DNA of 37,853 nucleotides from an uncultured Clostridia bacterium (GCA_910587735.1 CAJUNT010000021.1:1-37853), one strand, 5' to 3'; shown: positions 25,153 to 34,193, counted from the first letter of the stretch. Notes: generated by a model not told the origin, from the sequence alone. Made by a program: numbers and translations.

Positions 25153-26421
25153 TTAAGCCAACGATTCAACATGAATCAATTTTTTTGCTGTTTCCACAAA
25201 AACATCTGCATTTCCAAATCCACCAGATTTTGAAATAATCTGTAATTTTTGTTCATTCCATTTTAATATAGATAACACAACACCCTGACTAATTTCACAT
25301 ACTGGTGTTAATTCTGGATTATCTAACACTTTCATTAATCCCATAAGTGTGTCGCCACCAGTCATAAATATGGTATAATCCATACCTTTTGTAATTAAAT
25401 ATTTTACTATGTTACCATGGCACTTTGCAATGGCAAACCGTACATCTTCTCTAGACATTCCCCTTTGTTCTGCAAAATATTGTGTTTGATTCTGTTCTGT
25501 GTCGAATGTGTCTACAATGACACAATTATGGCATTCGCATATATTTTGCAGTTGTTTTAAAAATTCTTGCCCTTCATTTGTGTCATAATATTCTAATGAT
25601 AATTTTTGTTTTGCAGATAAATTGATTCTTTTAAAACCATTACTACAAGCATATTCCATTTGATTTTTGGTAATAGGATTTAAACTACCACAGGCGACAT
25701 AAAGCCCTTTCTTTTTTTGATATACTGTTTCAATATTTCCTTTTAATGAAAGTATATCAGGTAAAAACTCTGCTAATCCTGCACATCCCGCAAGAAGTTT
25801 TAATTGATTATGCTGTTTTAATTCAAGTAGTCTTTTTTTCATATCCTGCTCTGTTTCCGCATCAAATACAACAATGCCTTTTTCTATGGTATTCAAATAC
25901 TGTACTGTTTGTATTTGATTTTCTACACAGCATACATCAATATTACATTCTTTTGTTATAATATCCTTTATATGGGAGTGTTTTACAGGTTCAAAAGGGT
26001 CTTTTGCAAAAGCAGTTTCTGAAAGAGGCACATTATCAATATAATGTTTACCATTTCTTGTCACACGACCTATTTTAGGGAATGCAGGTATAAAATAAAC
26101 GCATTGGTTATATACATCTGCAACTGCTTTTAATTCTGTTCCTACATTACCTCGCAATGCAGAATCTGTTTTTTTGTATATGTATTCGATATTCTGTTTT
26201 TTTGCCCATAACATAATATTTTTTACTGTTTCATATGCCTGCTGTCCCGTCAAAGGTCTTGTTTCTAAATCTATCACCAATACTTGTGTATTTTCAGAAA
26301 CAGATATATTTTCTGGATTTTGTTCCACAGCAATTTGTATTTTTACACCTTGCTTTGTAAACTGTATCCCTGTGTCTAATGCTCCTGTAAAATCATCTGT
26401 AATCATTAACAGCTTTAACAT
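25153..26421 (-). CDS. dtnK: Four-carbon acid sugar kinase (DUF1537/DtnK-like)
   Basis: A 422-residue DUF1537 kinase. The N-terminal substrate domain opens with LLMITDDFTGALDTG and carries YKKTDSALRGNVGTEL; the C-terminal nucleotide domain ends with FMTGGDTLMGL and a KSGGFGN motif. These are hallmarks of the family that phosphorylates D-threonate, D-erythronate and 3-oxo-tetronates at O4. ATG 26421 is chosen over GTG 26433, with AGGTG upstream; it starts 17 nt after the pdxA-like gene. Known DtnK-PdxA2 pairs convert D-threonate to dihydroxyacetone phosphate and CO2. Pairing with PdxA2 here favours D-threonate over 3-oxo-tetronate kinase, but specificity is inferred. Confidence 0.9.
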   Translation of the reverse strand: MLKLLMITDDFTGALDTGIQFTKQGVKIQIAVEQNPENISVSENTQVLVIDLETRPLTGQQAYETVKNIMLWAKKQNIEYIYKKTDSALRGNVGTELKAVADVYNQCVYFIPAFPKIGRVTRNGKHYIDNVPLSETAFAKDPFEPVKHSHIKDIITKECNIDVCCVENQIQTVQYLNTIEKGIVVFDAETEQDMKKRLLELKQHNQLKLLAGCAGLAEFLPDILSLKGNIETVYQKKKGLYVACGSLNPITKNQMEYACSNGFKRINLSAKQKLSLEYYDTNEGQEFLKQLQNICECHNCVIVDTFDTEQNQTQYFAEQRGMSREDVRFAIAKCHGNIVKYLITKGMDYTIFMTGGDTLMGLMKVLDNPELTPVCEISQGVVLSILKWNEQKLQIISKSGGFGNADVFVETAKKLIHVESLA

Positions 26422-26438
26422 ATTTTGTGACACCTGCC

Positions 26439-27473
26439 TTATTTATTTTTAGCAAGTAAAATAGCATACTCTATTGAATTGGAAAGACTGATTTCATTAG
26501 AAACGCCTTTTCCAGCTAAATCAAAACCTGTACCATGGTCTACGGATACTCTTATTACTGGAATACCAAGTGTTACATTAATACCGGCAACAGCGTCCCA
26601 TTTTTTCAATTCTTTATTATATACAAATCCTTTTACTTTCAATGGTATATGTCCTTGGTCATGATACATTGCTACAACAATGTCATACCAACCGCCCAAT
26701 GCTTTAGAGAAAATAGTATCTGGAGGAGTTGGCTTTTTCTCTGGAATATCAATTCCTTCTGAAATTGCCTTATCAATAGCAGGCTGTATTTCTTCTATTT
26801 CTTCTCTGCCAAACATACCATTTTCACCACAGTGTGGATTTAATCCTGCTACACCAATTTTAGGTTTTGCAATACCGATTGCTTTACAAGCGTCATTTGC
26901 AATTTTAATCACTTCATATACTCTGTCTTTTTTGACTCTATCGCAAGCCTCACGTAATGATACATGAGTGGATACATGAACCACTCTTAAATCTTCATGA
27001 GCAAGCATCATAGTGTATTTTTTAGTGTTTGTAAAATCCGCATAAATTTCAGTATGTCCAGAATAATGATGTCCTGCTAAATTAATTGCTTCTTTGCTTA
27101 TGGCATTTGTAACCGTTGCATCAACTTCATTTGACATAGCAAGCTCTATTACTTTCTTTACATATTGAAAACCTGCCTCGCCACACATTTCTGATATTTT
27201 GCCATAAACTCTTTTGTCGATGTCTACTAATTCCATATCATATACATCAATCGTTCCAAATTCAAAAAGTGCATCAGAAACATTTTTTACAGCATGGATA
27301 TTAAAATCATTTTGTTTTCCCAATAATTCCAGTGCGCACTGCATACAATTTGCATCTCCTATGATAATAGGTTTGCAGTTTTCATAAACATTTTTATGAG
27401 ATAATGCTTGTATGGATAATTCTGCACCGTTTCCAGCAGGGTCGCCCATTGTAATGCCTATAATTGGTCTCAT
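26439..27473 (-). CDS. pdxA2: PdxA2-type 4-phospho-D-threonate dehydrogenase
   Basis: A 344-residue member of the 4-hydroxythreonine-4-phosphate dehydrogenase family. It starts ITMGDPAGNGAE and carries the expected metal ligands His166 (VVHVSTH), His214 (LNPHCGENG) and His271 (MYHDQGHIPLK). The ATG follows AGAGGGGGAAAAT. Genuine PdxA serves pyridoxal phosphate synthesis; pairing with a DUF1537 kinase and a carboxylate transporter marks the catabolic PdxA2 branch, which oxidises and decarboxylates 4-phospho-D-threonate (or its erythro isomer) to dihydroxyacetone phosphate. No other pyridoxal phosphate gene is nearby. Confidence 0.92.
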   Translation of the reverse strand: MRPIIGITMGDPAGNGAELSIQALSHKNVYENCKPIIIGDANCMQCALELLGKQNDFNIHAVKNVSDALFEFGTIDVYDMELVDIDKRVYGKISEMCGEAGFQYVKKVIELAMSNEVDATVTNAISKEAINLAGHHYSGHTEIYADFTNTKKYTMMLAHEDLRVVHVSTHVSLREACDRVKKDRVYEVIKIANDACKAIGIAKPKIGVAGLNPHCGENGMFGREEIEEIQPAIDKAISEGIDIPEKKPTPPDTIFSKALGGWYDIVVAMYHDQGHIPLKVKGFVYNKELKKWDAVAGINVTLGIPVIRVSVDHGTGFDLAGKGVSNEISLSNSIEYAILLAKNK

Positions 27474-27510
27474 ATTTTCCCCCTCTTTCTAAAAATTTAA
27501 AATTGTAAAT

Positions 27511-27773
27511 TTATTTTGTACGAACGCAGTTATAACGATAACGATACAATAACATTCACGAAATATAAAGTTTAGAGGCAAGCCCTTTTTAAAGGGTTTG
27601 CAGGTGTGGACAAATTTCGCGGTTTTAAAGAAATAATATAAGTGTATTGCAAAGTTTTAGCAAAACTATTTAAAAGACAAAAAAAGAATATCTTTATATT
27701 TGCGGGCTTTGCCCGTACCCACCAACTTTTTTGAAAAAAAGTTGGACAAAAAACTTTATTTTATGCGAACGCA
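27511..27773. repeat. Hairpin-rich intergenic element bounded by 18-bp direct repeats
   Basis: The 27474-27786 gap holds no gene. Similar 18-bp sequences at 27511-27528 and 27756-27773 (15 of 18 match, ending CGAACGCA) bracket three hairpins: 27578-27601 (GCAAGCCCTTT/AAAGGGTTTGC), 27703-27715 (CGGGC/GCCCG) and 27722-27745 (CCAACTTTTTT/AAAAAAAGTTGG). It looks like an inserted non-coding element inside the operon. Confidence 0.55.
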
Positions 27774-27786
27774 ATTTCAACAACAT

Positions 27787-28944
27787 TTAAGGTTTTAACA
27801 CTTTTAAATAAATTTCTCTAATATCATTTAAGCTTAATTCCTTCATATTATTTACAAGCAATCTTGTTTGTTTACTACCAGCATCTACAAGAAAGTCTAA
27901 ATCTTCCATTTTTACGCCAAATTCTTTTAAATCGGTAGGAATATTTGTTACTTTTACAATATCTGTAATCTGCTCTATAATATATTGTGCTTTTTCATCA
28001 ACGCTTTTTGCTATCAATGTTGGTTCTACCACGTCACACAACATAGCTAATCTTTGCTTACAAGCATCTTTATTAAATTCCATAACATGGGCAAACAATA
28101 TTGCATTTGATACACCATGTGCAATATGATATTTACCACCTAATGGATAGGATAAAGCATGTACTGCTGTTGTACCACTTCCTGTAATGGCAACACCGCC
28201 ATAAAAAGCACCCAAAAGCATATTACTTTTTGCTTCCATATTATCAGCATTGTTGTATGCTTCTCTAATATTTTTAAATATCAGTTTTGCACCCTGCATA
28301 GCATAGAAATCAGATAAAGGTGTTGCTTTTTTAGATGTAAAGCATTCTACACAATGCGCCAAAGCATCAACTCCTGTTGCAGCAATAATAGATTTTGGTA
28401 ATTTTTGAATCATTTGCGCATCTAATACTACATAATCTGGTATCATAGCATCATTTACAATACCCTTTTTAGACTGTTCTTCTGGAATTGCCACAATCGC
28501 ATTACAAGTAGCTTCAGAACCTGTACCACAAGTGGTTGGTATCATAATTGTTTTAATTTGTTTTTTTGCTAACTGTGGAGATTCCAACAAATCTTTTACT
28601 GTATAGTCAGCATCTTTTAATACAGAGCAAAGTTTTGCAGCGTCCATAACACTTCCGCCACCTATTGCCATAATAATATCGCCTTTACAACCTTCTACTT
28701 GTTTCATAACACGTTCAATATCTTGATACGCTGGCTCTGGTGTTAAATCATCAAATACTTCATATTCTGTTTTATTTTCTGATAATACAGCAAGTAACTT
28801 ATCCAAAAGTCCTGTACTTCTGATACCTTTGTCTGTAAATACAACTGCTTTTTTAACATTTTCTTGCTCTATTACTGTTTTAATGTTTTGAATACTGCCC
28901 TCTCCCCCAAAAATACAAGAGGGTATTTTAATTTGATAATTCAT
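27787..28944 (-). CDS. Iron-containing (group III) alcohol dehydrogenase
   Basis: A 385-residue Fe-ADH. Nucleotide motif GGGSVMD (residues 95-101), TTCGTGSEAT, and metal ligands Asp193, His197 (GVDALAHCVE), His262 (HALSYPLGG) and His276 (HGVSNA) are intact. The ATG follows AAGGAGATGAGTCA. It is the first gene transcribed away from the PrpR-N regulator, across a promoter region with inverted-repeat operators. Its role is probably NAD-linked oxidation or reduction of a hydroxy acid, aldehyde or semialdehyde in the sugar-acid pathway. The family is too broad to name a substrate. Confidence 0.93.
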   Translation of the reverse strand: MNYQIKIPSCIFGGEGSIQNIKTVIEQENVKKAVVFTDKGIRSTGLLDKLLAVLSENKTEYEVFDDLTPEPAYQDIERVMKQVEGCKGDIIMAIGGGSVMDAAKLCSVLKDADYTVKDLLESPQLAKKQIKTIMIPTTCGTGSEATCNAIVAIPEEQSKKGIVNDAMIPDYVVLDAQMIQKLPKSIIAATGVDALAHCVECFTSKKATPLSDFYAMQGAKLIFKNIREAYNNADNMEAKSNMLLGAFYGGVAITGSGTTAVHALSYPLGGKYHIAHGVSNAILFAHVMEFNKDACKQRLAMLCDVVEPTLIAKSVDEKAQYIIEQITDIVKVTNIPTDLKEFGVKMEDLDFLVDAGSKQTRLLVNNMKELSLNDIREIYLKVLKP

Positions 28945-29045
28945 TGACTCATCTCCTTAAAATGTTTCATTTTAATATAATTTATTTCTTTATGTATATA
29001 TTACTTCATTTTTTTTAAAATACAATATGCTAATATGGTATTTTT

Positions 29046-29062
29046 TGTATCATTTTGATACA
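29046..29062. promoter_or_regulatory. Perfect inverted repeat TGTATCA-TTT-TGATACA
   Basis: A 17-bp perfect dyad in the divergent promoter region. Its centre is 31 bp from a second copy (29077-29093), about three helical turns. Probable binding site for the adjacent PrpR-N regulator. Confidence 0.75.
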
Positions 29063-29076
29063 TATACTATATTATT

Positions 29077-29093
29077 TGTTTTATTTTGAAACA
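29077..29093. promoter_or_regulatory. Near-perfect inverted repeat TGTTTTA-TTT-TGAAACA
   Basis: The same 7-3-7 architecture as 29046-29062 with one mismatch. It overlaps a candidate -35 box (TTGAAA, 29086-29091) of the regulator gene. A related half-site TGTTTCA lies at 28963-28969, just upstream of the alcohol dehydrogenase gene. Confidence 0.65.
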
Positions 29094-29154
29094 TATTATG
29101 TTATAATAATATTATACTATTCAAATCATTTCAAATAGAAAGGGTGATATCATT

Positions 29155-30954
29155 ATGAAAAAAATAAAAATGCTTGCGGTTGCTCCTTATGAAGGTATGG
29201 CTGAGGCAATCGCTACAATAGCAAAAGAAAGAAATGATATTGATTTAACGGTGCAAACAGGGGATTTAAGTACAGGAAAAAATATTGCCATAGAATTATC
29301 TCATAATAATTATGATGTAATCATATCCCGTGGGGGAACTGCGGAATTGATACGGTCTGCTGTGGAGATTCCTGTTGTAGAGGTTTCTATATCAGTATAT
29401 GATGTACTTCGTGCCATAAAATTAGCTGAAAATTATTCAGGTAAATTTGTTATAGCAGGTTTTTCAGGTATCACACATTATGCTAGACAACTTTGTGATT
29501 TATTACAATATGATATTGATATTATTACATTTACAAGTGAAGAAGATGCCTTACCAGCATTACGTGACGCTAAAAAAAAGGGCTGTAAATTAGTGCTTTG
29601 TGATATGCTTGGCTCAAGTATTGCAAAAAAATTGTGGCTGAATGCTATATTGATTCCTTCTGGTGCAGAAAGTATTACAGATGCATTAAATGAAGCAGTA
29701 GAATTGGTACATTCTTCGCAATATGTGCATAAACAAAAAGATTTGTTTCAAGCATTACTTACTGCAGAAGACAGAGAATTTTTGATATATGACCCTGCGG
29801 GAAAATTATGGTTTTCCAGTTTTGTTATAGAACATACAAATACATCACTTATGAATATTGTTCAAAATTATATTAAAACATTTTTGAAAACGCCTGACCA
29901 AACCATTGCAAGACAAATACGAGATAAAGTATATGTATTGAAAAACTGCCATATTTATTATGCAGAGCAAAAATATACAGCAATTACAATACAACAAAAA
30001 GATGCCTTGTTTTCTGAGGAGGATTTAGGTATTACCATTTATAATAAATCGGACGGTATGCCTAGTGATTTTACAAATTATTATAGTAGTTCCAATAATG
30101 TAGGTGATTTATCAAATATGATAGAACAATACAGCAAAACAAATACACCTGTATTGATTATAGGAGAAGTAGGGACAGGAAAAGATAAAGCGGCATCACT
30201 TTTATATGAGAATGGTGATTTTGATAATGCGCCTTTTTATACCATAGATTGTGCTTTTATGGGAGAAAGAAAATGGAACAATTTAATAAGCAGTGAAAAC
30301 TCTCCTCTTAATACACTCCACAATACCATTTATTTAAAAAATGTAGGTGCATTATCTAAATTGCAATTAAATAAATTATTTACTTATATTGAACAAACAA
30401 AATTACATAAAAAAAATCGTTTACTATTTTCATTGGTATTGAATAATAAGGAACATAAAGAAACAGAAACCGCAAGAAATTATTTTGAAAATAGTTTGTG
30501 CTGTTTAACATTAAAATTACCTCCTTTAAGAGAACGTATTGATGATATACCAAGTATTACAGCACTATATATACATAAATTAAATATTTCAAGTGAAAAG
30601 CAAATTATAGGGCTAGAAACAGAGGCTATGGAATTGTTGCAGTCATTCCCATGGCCTCATAATCTTGACCAACTTCAGCACGTATTAAATGAATTGGTTG
30701 TCATTACAAATACACCTTATATCACTTATCAAAGTGTAAAACAAATATTAAAACAGGAACAAACAAGCTGTACTTTTCAACAGACATCGCATTTTAATTT
30801 TAATCAAACATTGGATAATATCAATTATCAAATTATTGTTGCTGTATTAAAACAGGAAAATGGTAATAAAGAAAAAACATCTAAACGTCTGGGAATTAGC
30901 CGTAGTACATTGTGGAGAATATTAAAAAATCATGCTGATGATAATGATAAATGA
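29155..30954 (+). CDS. PrpR-N-domain regulator with degenerate AAA+ domain and Fis-type HTH
   Basis: A 599-residue regulator. Residues 1-190 form a PrpR-N sensor domain (ISRGGTAELIRSAVEIPVVEVSISVYDVLRA), a PAS-like middle follows, then an AAA+ domain from about 320 and a C-terminal Fis helix-turn-helix (NGNKEKTSKRLGISRSTLWRIL). Walker A is recognisable (GEVGTGKDKAA, near residue 337), but the GAFTGA loop is missing, the segment after Walker A is shortened, and the Walker B region reads NTIYLKNVGALS with no acidic pair. It keeps LPPLRERIDDIP. It is therefore unlikely to activate sigma-54 and probably acts at sigma-70 promoters through the inverted repeats upstream. The start follows AAAGGGTGATATCATT. 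PrpR-N domains sense small acids; a sugar-acid ligand is inferred. Confidence 0.88.
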   Translation: MKKIKMLAVAPYEGMAEAIATIAKERNDIDLTVQTGDLSTGKNIAIELSHNNYDVIISRGGTAELIRSAVEIPVVEVSISVYDVLRAIKLAENYSGKFVIAGFSGITHYARQLCDLLQYDIDIITFTSEEDALPALRDAKKKGCKLVLCDMLGSSIAKKLWLNAILIPSGAESITDALNEAVELVHSSQYVHKQKDLFQALLTAEDREFLIYDPAGKLWFSSFVIEHTNTSLMNIVQNYIKTFLKTPDQTIARQIRDKVYVLKNCHIYYAEQKYTAITIQQKDALFSEEDLGITIYNKSDGMPSDFTNYYSSSNNVGDLSNMIEQYSKTNTPVLIIGEVGTGKDKAASLLYENGDFDNAPFYTIDCAFMGERKWNNLISSENSPLNTLHNTIYLKNVGALSKLQLNKLFTYIEQTKLHKKNRLLFSLVLNNKEHKETETARNYFENSLCCLTLKLPPLRERIDDIPSITALYIHKLNISSEKQIIGLETEAMELLQSFPWPHNLDQLQHVLNELVVITNTPYITYQSVKQILKQEQTSCTFQQTSHFNFNQTLDNINYQIIVAVLKQENGNKEKTSKRLGISRSTLWRILKNHADDNDK

Positions 30955-31040
30955 GTAATATAGAATTGTATTATATTGTAAAAATTGTTATAATGCAATT
31001 AGTAAACCAATACAGTTTAAATAATGAAATGGAGAAAAAT

Positions 31041-31448
31041 ATGTCAGAGTTTTTAATGAAATCCAAAGTTGATTTTGCATTTAAAGAAATTATGATGAAT
31101 GAACAGGCACGTATAGGCTTTTGTCTGCTGTATTAAAATTAAACCTTTTAGATATTTGTGAAACAAAAATATTAAATACAAATTAAACAAAAGCAATTAG
31201 AATATACAGCACGTATAAAGGCGGTACTGGATTATAATCAAGGTTTGTTGGAAGCGAAGCAAAGAGGACTAGAACAGGGAAAAGAACAGGGTAGAAAAGA
31301 AGGAATAGAGCTGGGTATACAATCGTTAATATTAGACAATTTAGAAGAAGGATTTTCTAAACAAAAAATATTAGAAAAATTACAAAAAAGATTTGATTTA
31401 ACAAGTGAACAAGCAAAACAATATTTTGAAAAATTTGGTAAACAATAA
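31041..31448 (+). pseudogene. Rpn-family recombination-promoting nuclease/PD-(D/E)XK transposase remnant
   Basis: The ATG at 31041 (GGAGAAAAAT upstream) begins MSEFLMKSKVDFAFKEIM, the usual start of Rpn/PDDEXK-family proteins. After GFC the frame shifts, and a second frame continues SAVLKLNLLDICETKILNTN and stops. The C-terminal part reappears at about 31187-31448 (AKQRGLEQGKEQGRKEGIELG, then ILEKLQKRFDLTSEQAKQYF), typical of the family tail. Roughly 150-200 central residues, including the nuclease core, are gone. A frameshift plus internal deletion therefore make it non-functional. Confidence 0.8.
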
Positions 31449-31479
31449 GTAATCATATCAATAAAGAAGGGAAAACATT

Positions 31480-31875
31480 ATGGATTATAATGAACTGGCA
31501 AAACAACGCAATGAACAAAATCATTTTGCACGCTATATTGGCATTGTAACAACAAAAATAGAAAAAGGTTATGCAGAAGCAGTATTAACAGTAAAACCTG
31601 AACACATGAATGCTATGAATATTGTTCATGGAGGTTGCATTTATACACTGGCTGATGTTGCTACAGGTTCTGCGGCGGCATCATTATGCAGTCAGGCTGT
31701 AACAACATCTGGAGAATATCATTATTTATATTCTGCAAAAAACACAAAACAATTAAAAGCATATTCAAAATGCATCAAAAATGGCAAAAATGTTTTACTT
31801 TTTGATGTAGAAATCAAATCAGATGACGATAATATCATTGGAAAAGGTACATTTACCTGTTATCGTTTACAGTAA
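31480..31875 (+). CDS. PaaI-family hotdog thioesterase
   Basis: A 131-residue single hotdog-fold protein. NIVHGGCIYTLADVATGSAA contains the HGG motif (His50-Gly51-Gly52) and the conserved Asp59 of PaaI-type acyl-CoA thioesterases. Length is typical. The ATG follows AGAAGGG. It probably hydrolyses an acyl- or aryl-acyl-CoA. It stands alone between a pseudogene and a secreted-protein gene, so no pathway can be assigned from context. Confidence 0.9.
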   Translation: MDYNELAKQRNEQNHFARYIGIVTTKIEKGYAEAVLTVKPEHMNAMNIVHGGCIYTLADVATGSAAASLCSQAVTTSGEYHYLYSAKNTKQLKAYSKCIKNGKNVLLFDVEIKSDDDNIIGKGTFTCYRLQ

Positions 31876-31884
31876 TAATTATAA

Positions 31885-31915
31885 AATCCCCTCATAGTAT
31901 CATTATGGGGGGATT
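31885..31915 (+). terminator. Hairpin after the thioesterase gene
   Basis: AATCCCCTCATA pairs with TATGGGGGGATT (one G-T pair). The T-run is weak. The rest of the gap to 32290 holds a 14-bp palindrome CATATCATGATATG (31950-31963) and a promoter, but no gene. Confidence 0.55.
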
Positions 31916-32191
31916 ATTGTATGAAAAATTTGGATATGAATTCACTTAACATATCATGATATGCAGAACTGATTTGTTTCAAATTATCACCACCTAGTGT
32001 GAATAGTATTATTTTATTCAATAGTATTTTTAGTAATATAGACATCGTACTATCACTATTTTCATAAATAATACAAAAAATAATACTTATATTTTATATT
32101 AGTAGAAATTATATTTATATGGTGATACTATCAAAATTTTATAGCAAAATATATACAATTTATACAAAATTCGATTTTATATGCTTTTTTG

Positions 32192-32220
32192 TTGTGATTA
32201 TTATTTTTATATGGTAAAAT
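32192..32220 (+). promoter_or_regulatory. Sigma-70-type promoter for the secreted stalk-domain protein
   Basis: TTGTGA (32192-32197), 17-bp spacer, TAAAAT (32215-32220). Confidence 0.6.
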
Positions 32221-32290
32221 ATGTACGATATGTATGTAGAGAGTGTCTTAATCATATTGTATTGTTATAAACAAATGAGGGGGAAAAATA

Positions 32291-33388
32291 ATGAAAAAAT
32301 TTTTAAAACATTTGCATATTGTATGTGCGACAATGCTTATGACAACAGTATTTGCTGTAAATGCTAGTGCAGCGATTAAAGAAGAAAACATATTGCTTGA
32401 AATTGATGAAGATGGTTTTGTTTCTTATGAAGAAGAAACATACAAATGGCATGAAGGCTGGGGTATGGACGATGCAACTACCACAGGAAAAGTAAATTGC
32501 ATAAAAGAAGGAACAAAAGTAAGGTTTTCTCTTACTGCTGATGAAGAAAATACGAATCCTGTATTAAATAGTGTAATTTGTAAATTAGACGGCAATACCA
32601 TTACACATATATCAGACGCGGGAGAAATTGTCCAAACTTCATTATCAGCAGATACAGAAGTAGAAATTGATTTTAGCAAAAGTAATTTTGATAATAATAC
32701 TTATTTTGGGAACTATAATGGGGACTATATAGAAGAAAATGCACTTGGCACAAATTTTTTATATGTATTCACTGTTTCAGATTGGAATGATGAAGATGAA
32801 AATCAAGTAACACCAGAATATATTATTAGAATTCAAGGAGATTCCTCTGCTACTGAAACAGAAGCACCAGAAGAAACTACACCAGAGACAACAGCACCAG
32901 AAGAAACTACACCAGAAACAACAGCACCAGAAGCGCCAGCACCAGAAACAACAGTACCAGAAGAAACTATACCAGAAACAACAGCACCTCAGACACCTGT
33001 TGGAAATAAAGCAACAGCAACACCAAATACTGTTGCTATCTCTATTGCTGACAAAACTGCTGATATGAGAGCATATTCTATTGACAACACAAATTATTTT
33101 TCATTAAGGGATATAGCAAGTTTATTAAACGATACAGAAAAACAATTTGATATTCAATATGATAAAGCAACAAAAACTGTAACAGTAACAACACAAAAAC
33201 CATATGCTTTAGCAAATACAGATTATACTAACAATAATACTATGTCACAAAAAGAAGTGACAAGTACAGCAATTACAATCAATGTTGACGGACAAAATAT
33301 AGCATTAGTATCTTATAATGTTAACAACATTAATTATTTCAGTATCAATGATTTAGCAAAAGCACTTAATATTAATGTTGCTTTATAA
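32291..33388 (+). CDS. Secreted protein with Thr/Pro/Glu-rich linker and copper-amine-oxidase-N-like stalk domain
   Basis: A 365-residue exported protein. A signal peptide (MKKFLKHLHIVCATMLMTTV, cleavage after about NASA) leads to an unrecognised beta-rich domain of about 160 residues with many acidic residues, then a linker of repeated TPETTAPEE units (32861-32989). The last about 115 residues contain two YSIDNTNYFSLRDIASLLN-like units, the hallmark of the stalk domain also called Cu-amine-oxidase N-terminal domain, often found in wall-associated Firmicute proteins. The ATG follows GAGGGGG. The role is extracellular and unknown. Confidence 0.85.
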   Translation: MKKFLKHLHIVCATMLMTTVFAVNASAAIKEENILLEIDEDGFVSYEEETYKWHEGWGMDDATTTGKVNCIKEGTKVRFSLTADEENTNPVLNSVICKLDGNTITHISDAGEIVQTSLSADTEVEIDFSKSNFDNNTYFGNYNGDYIEENALGTNFLYVFTVSDWNDEDENQVTPEYIIRIQGDSSATETEAPEETTPETTAPEETTPETTAPEAPAPETTVPEETIPETTAPQTPVGNKATATPNTVAISIADKTADMRAYSIDNTNYFSLRDIASLLNDTEKQFDIQYDKATKTVTVTTQKPYALANTDYTNNNTMSQKEVTSTAITINVDGQNIALVSYNVNNINYFSINDLAKALNINVAL

Positions 33389-33424
33389 TAAAATCATATT
33401 GAAAAACAATAGATACTCTCTACA

Positions 33425-33460
33425 AAAAACAGCATCTTTATATGTAGGTGCTGTTTTTCT
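33425..33460 (+). terminator. Intrinsic terminator after the stalk-domain protein gene
   Basis: AAAACAGCATC and GGTGCTGTTTT arms around a 10-nt loop, followed by T-rich sequence. Confidence 0.8.
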
Positions 33461-33563
33461 GTTTACAAAAAAATAATGATATATAGAAGTGATTTACAAT
33501 ATATGTTATAATACACATTGTCAACAATGATATTGTTATAAATTAAAAAATGGAGAGAAAAAA

Positions 33564-34150
33564 ATGATTGAAAAGCTGTTTAAACTTAATGAAAACAACA
33601 CAACTATGAAAACAGAGATACTTGCTGGTATTACAACATTTATGACAATGGCATATATATTAGCAGTAAATCCGAGTATGCTTTCTGCTGCTGGAATGGA
33701 TACCACAGCAGTACTGATGGCAACTTGTATTGCTTCATTTATAGGTACAGCAGCGATGGCATTTATGGCAAATTATCCTTTTGCACTTGCCCCAGGTATG
33801 GGATTAAATGCTTATTTTGCATATACAGTATGTGGTGCAATGGGATACGATTGGCGTGTAGCACTGCTTGCGGTATTTATAGAGGGAATCATATTTATTG
33901 TTTTATCGCTTACTAATGTCAGAGAGGCAATATTCAATGCTATTCCAAGCAGTTTAATGATGCATCAGAAGCCATTTCAGCATATTTATGTATGCTTGTT
34001 ATGCCTCTTGCTTATAGTATATCAGAGGGAATTTCAATAGGTGTCATTTCTTATGTAGTCATCAATTTATGCTGTAAAAAAGCAAATAAAATTACACCAT
34101 TAATGTATATACTAGCGATATTGTTTGTATGTAAATATATATTTTTATAA
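33564..34150 (+). pseudogene. NCS2-family purine permease (AzgA-like), internally deleted
   Basis: The first part (33564 to about 33958) reads like the N-terminus of guanine/hypoxanthine permeases: ITTFMTMAYILAVNPSML and ALAPGMGLNAYFAY. At about 33955-33961 the frame changes. From 33959, another frame gives DASEAISAYLCMLVMPLAYS and GISIGVISYVVINL, then LMYILAILFV, ending at TAA 34148-34150, which is the family's C-terminus. Around 250 central residues are absent, so the permease cannot work. The in-frame reading of the first part runs on to 34040 with an unrelated tail. Confidence 0.85.
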
Positions 34151-34158
34151 TAAAAGAA

Positions 34159-34193
34159 AGGGACATCTGTTTTTGAGATGTCCCTATTATTTT
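34159..34193 (+). terminator. Intrinsic terminator after the permease pseudogene
   Basis: AGGGACATCT, loop GTTTTTG, AGATGTCCCT, then ATTATTTT: a perfect 10-bp stem. The terminator has outlasted the gene. Confidence 0.88.

Noticed and set aside
26439..27473. Pyridoxal-phosphate biosynthetic pdxA
   Set aside because: Paired with a DUF1537 kinase and a carboxylate transporter, the pattern of the catabolic PdxA2 branch.
29030..29060. Sigma-54 (-24/-12) promoter
   Set aside because: TGGTATTTTTTGTAT has the wrong GG-to-GC spacing and lacks the GC box.
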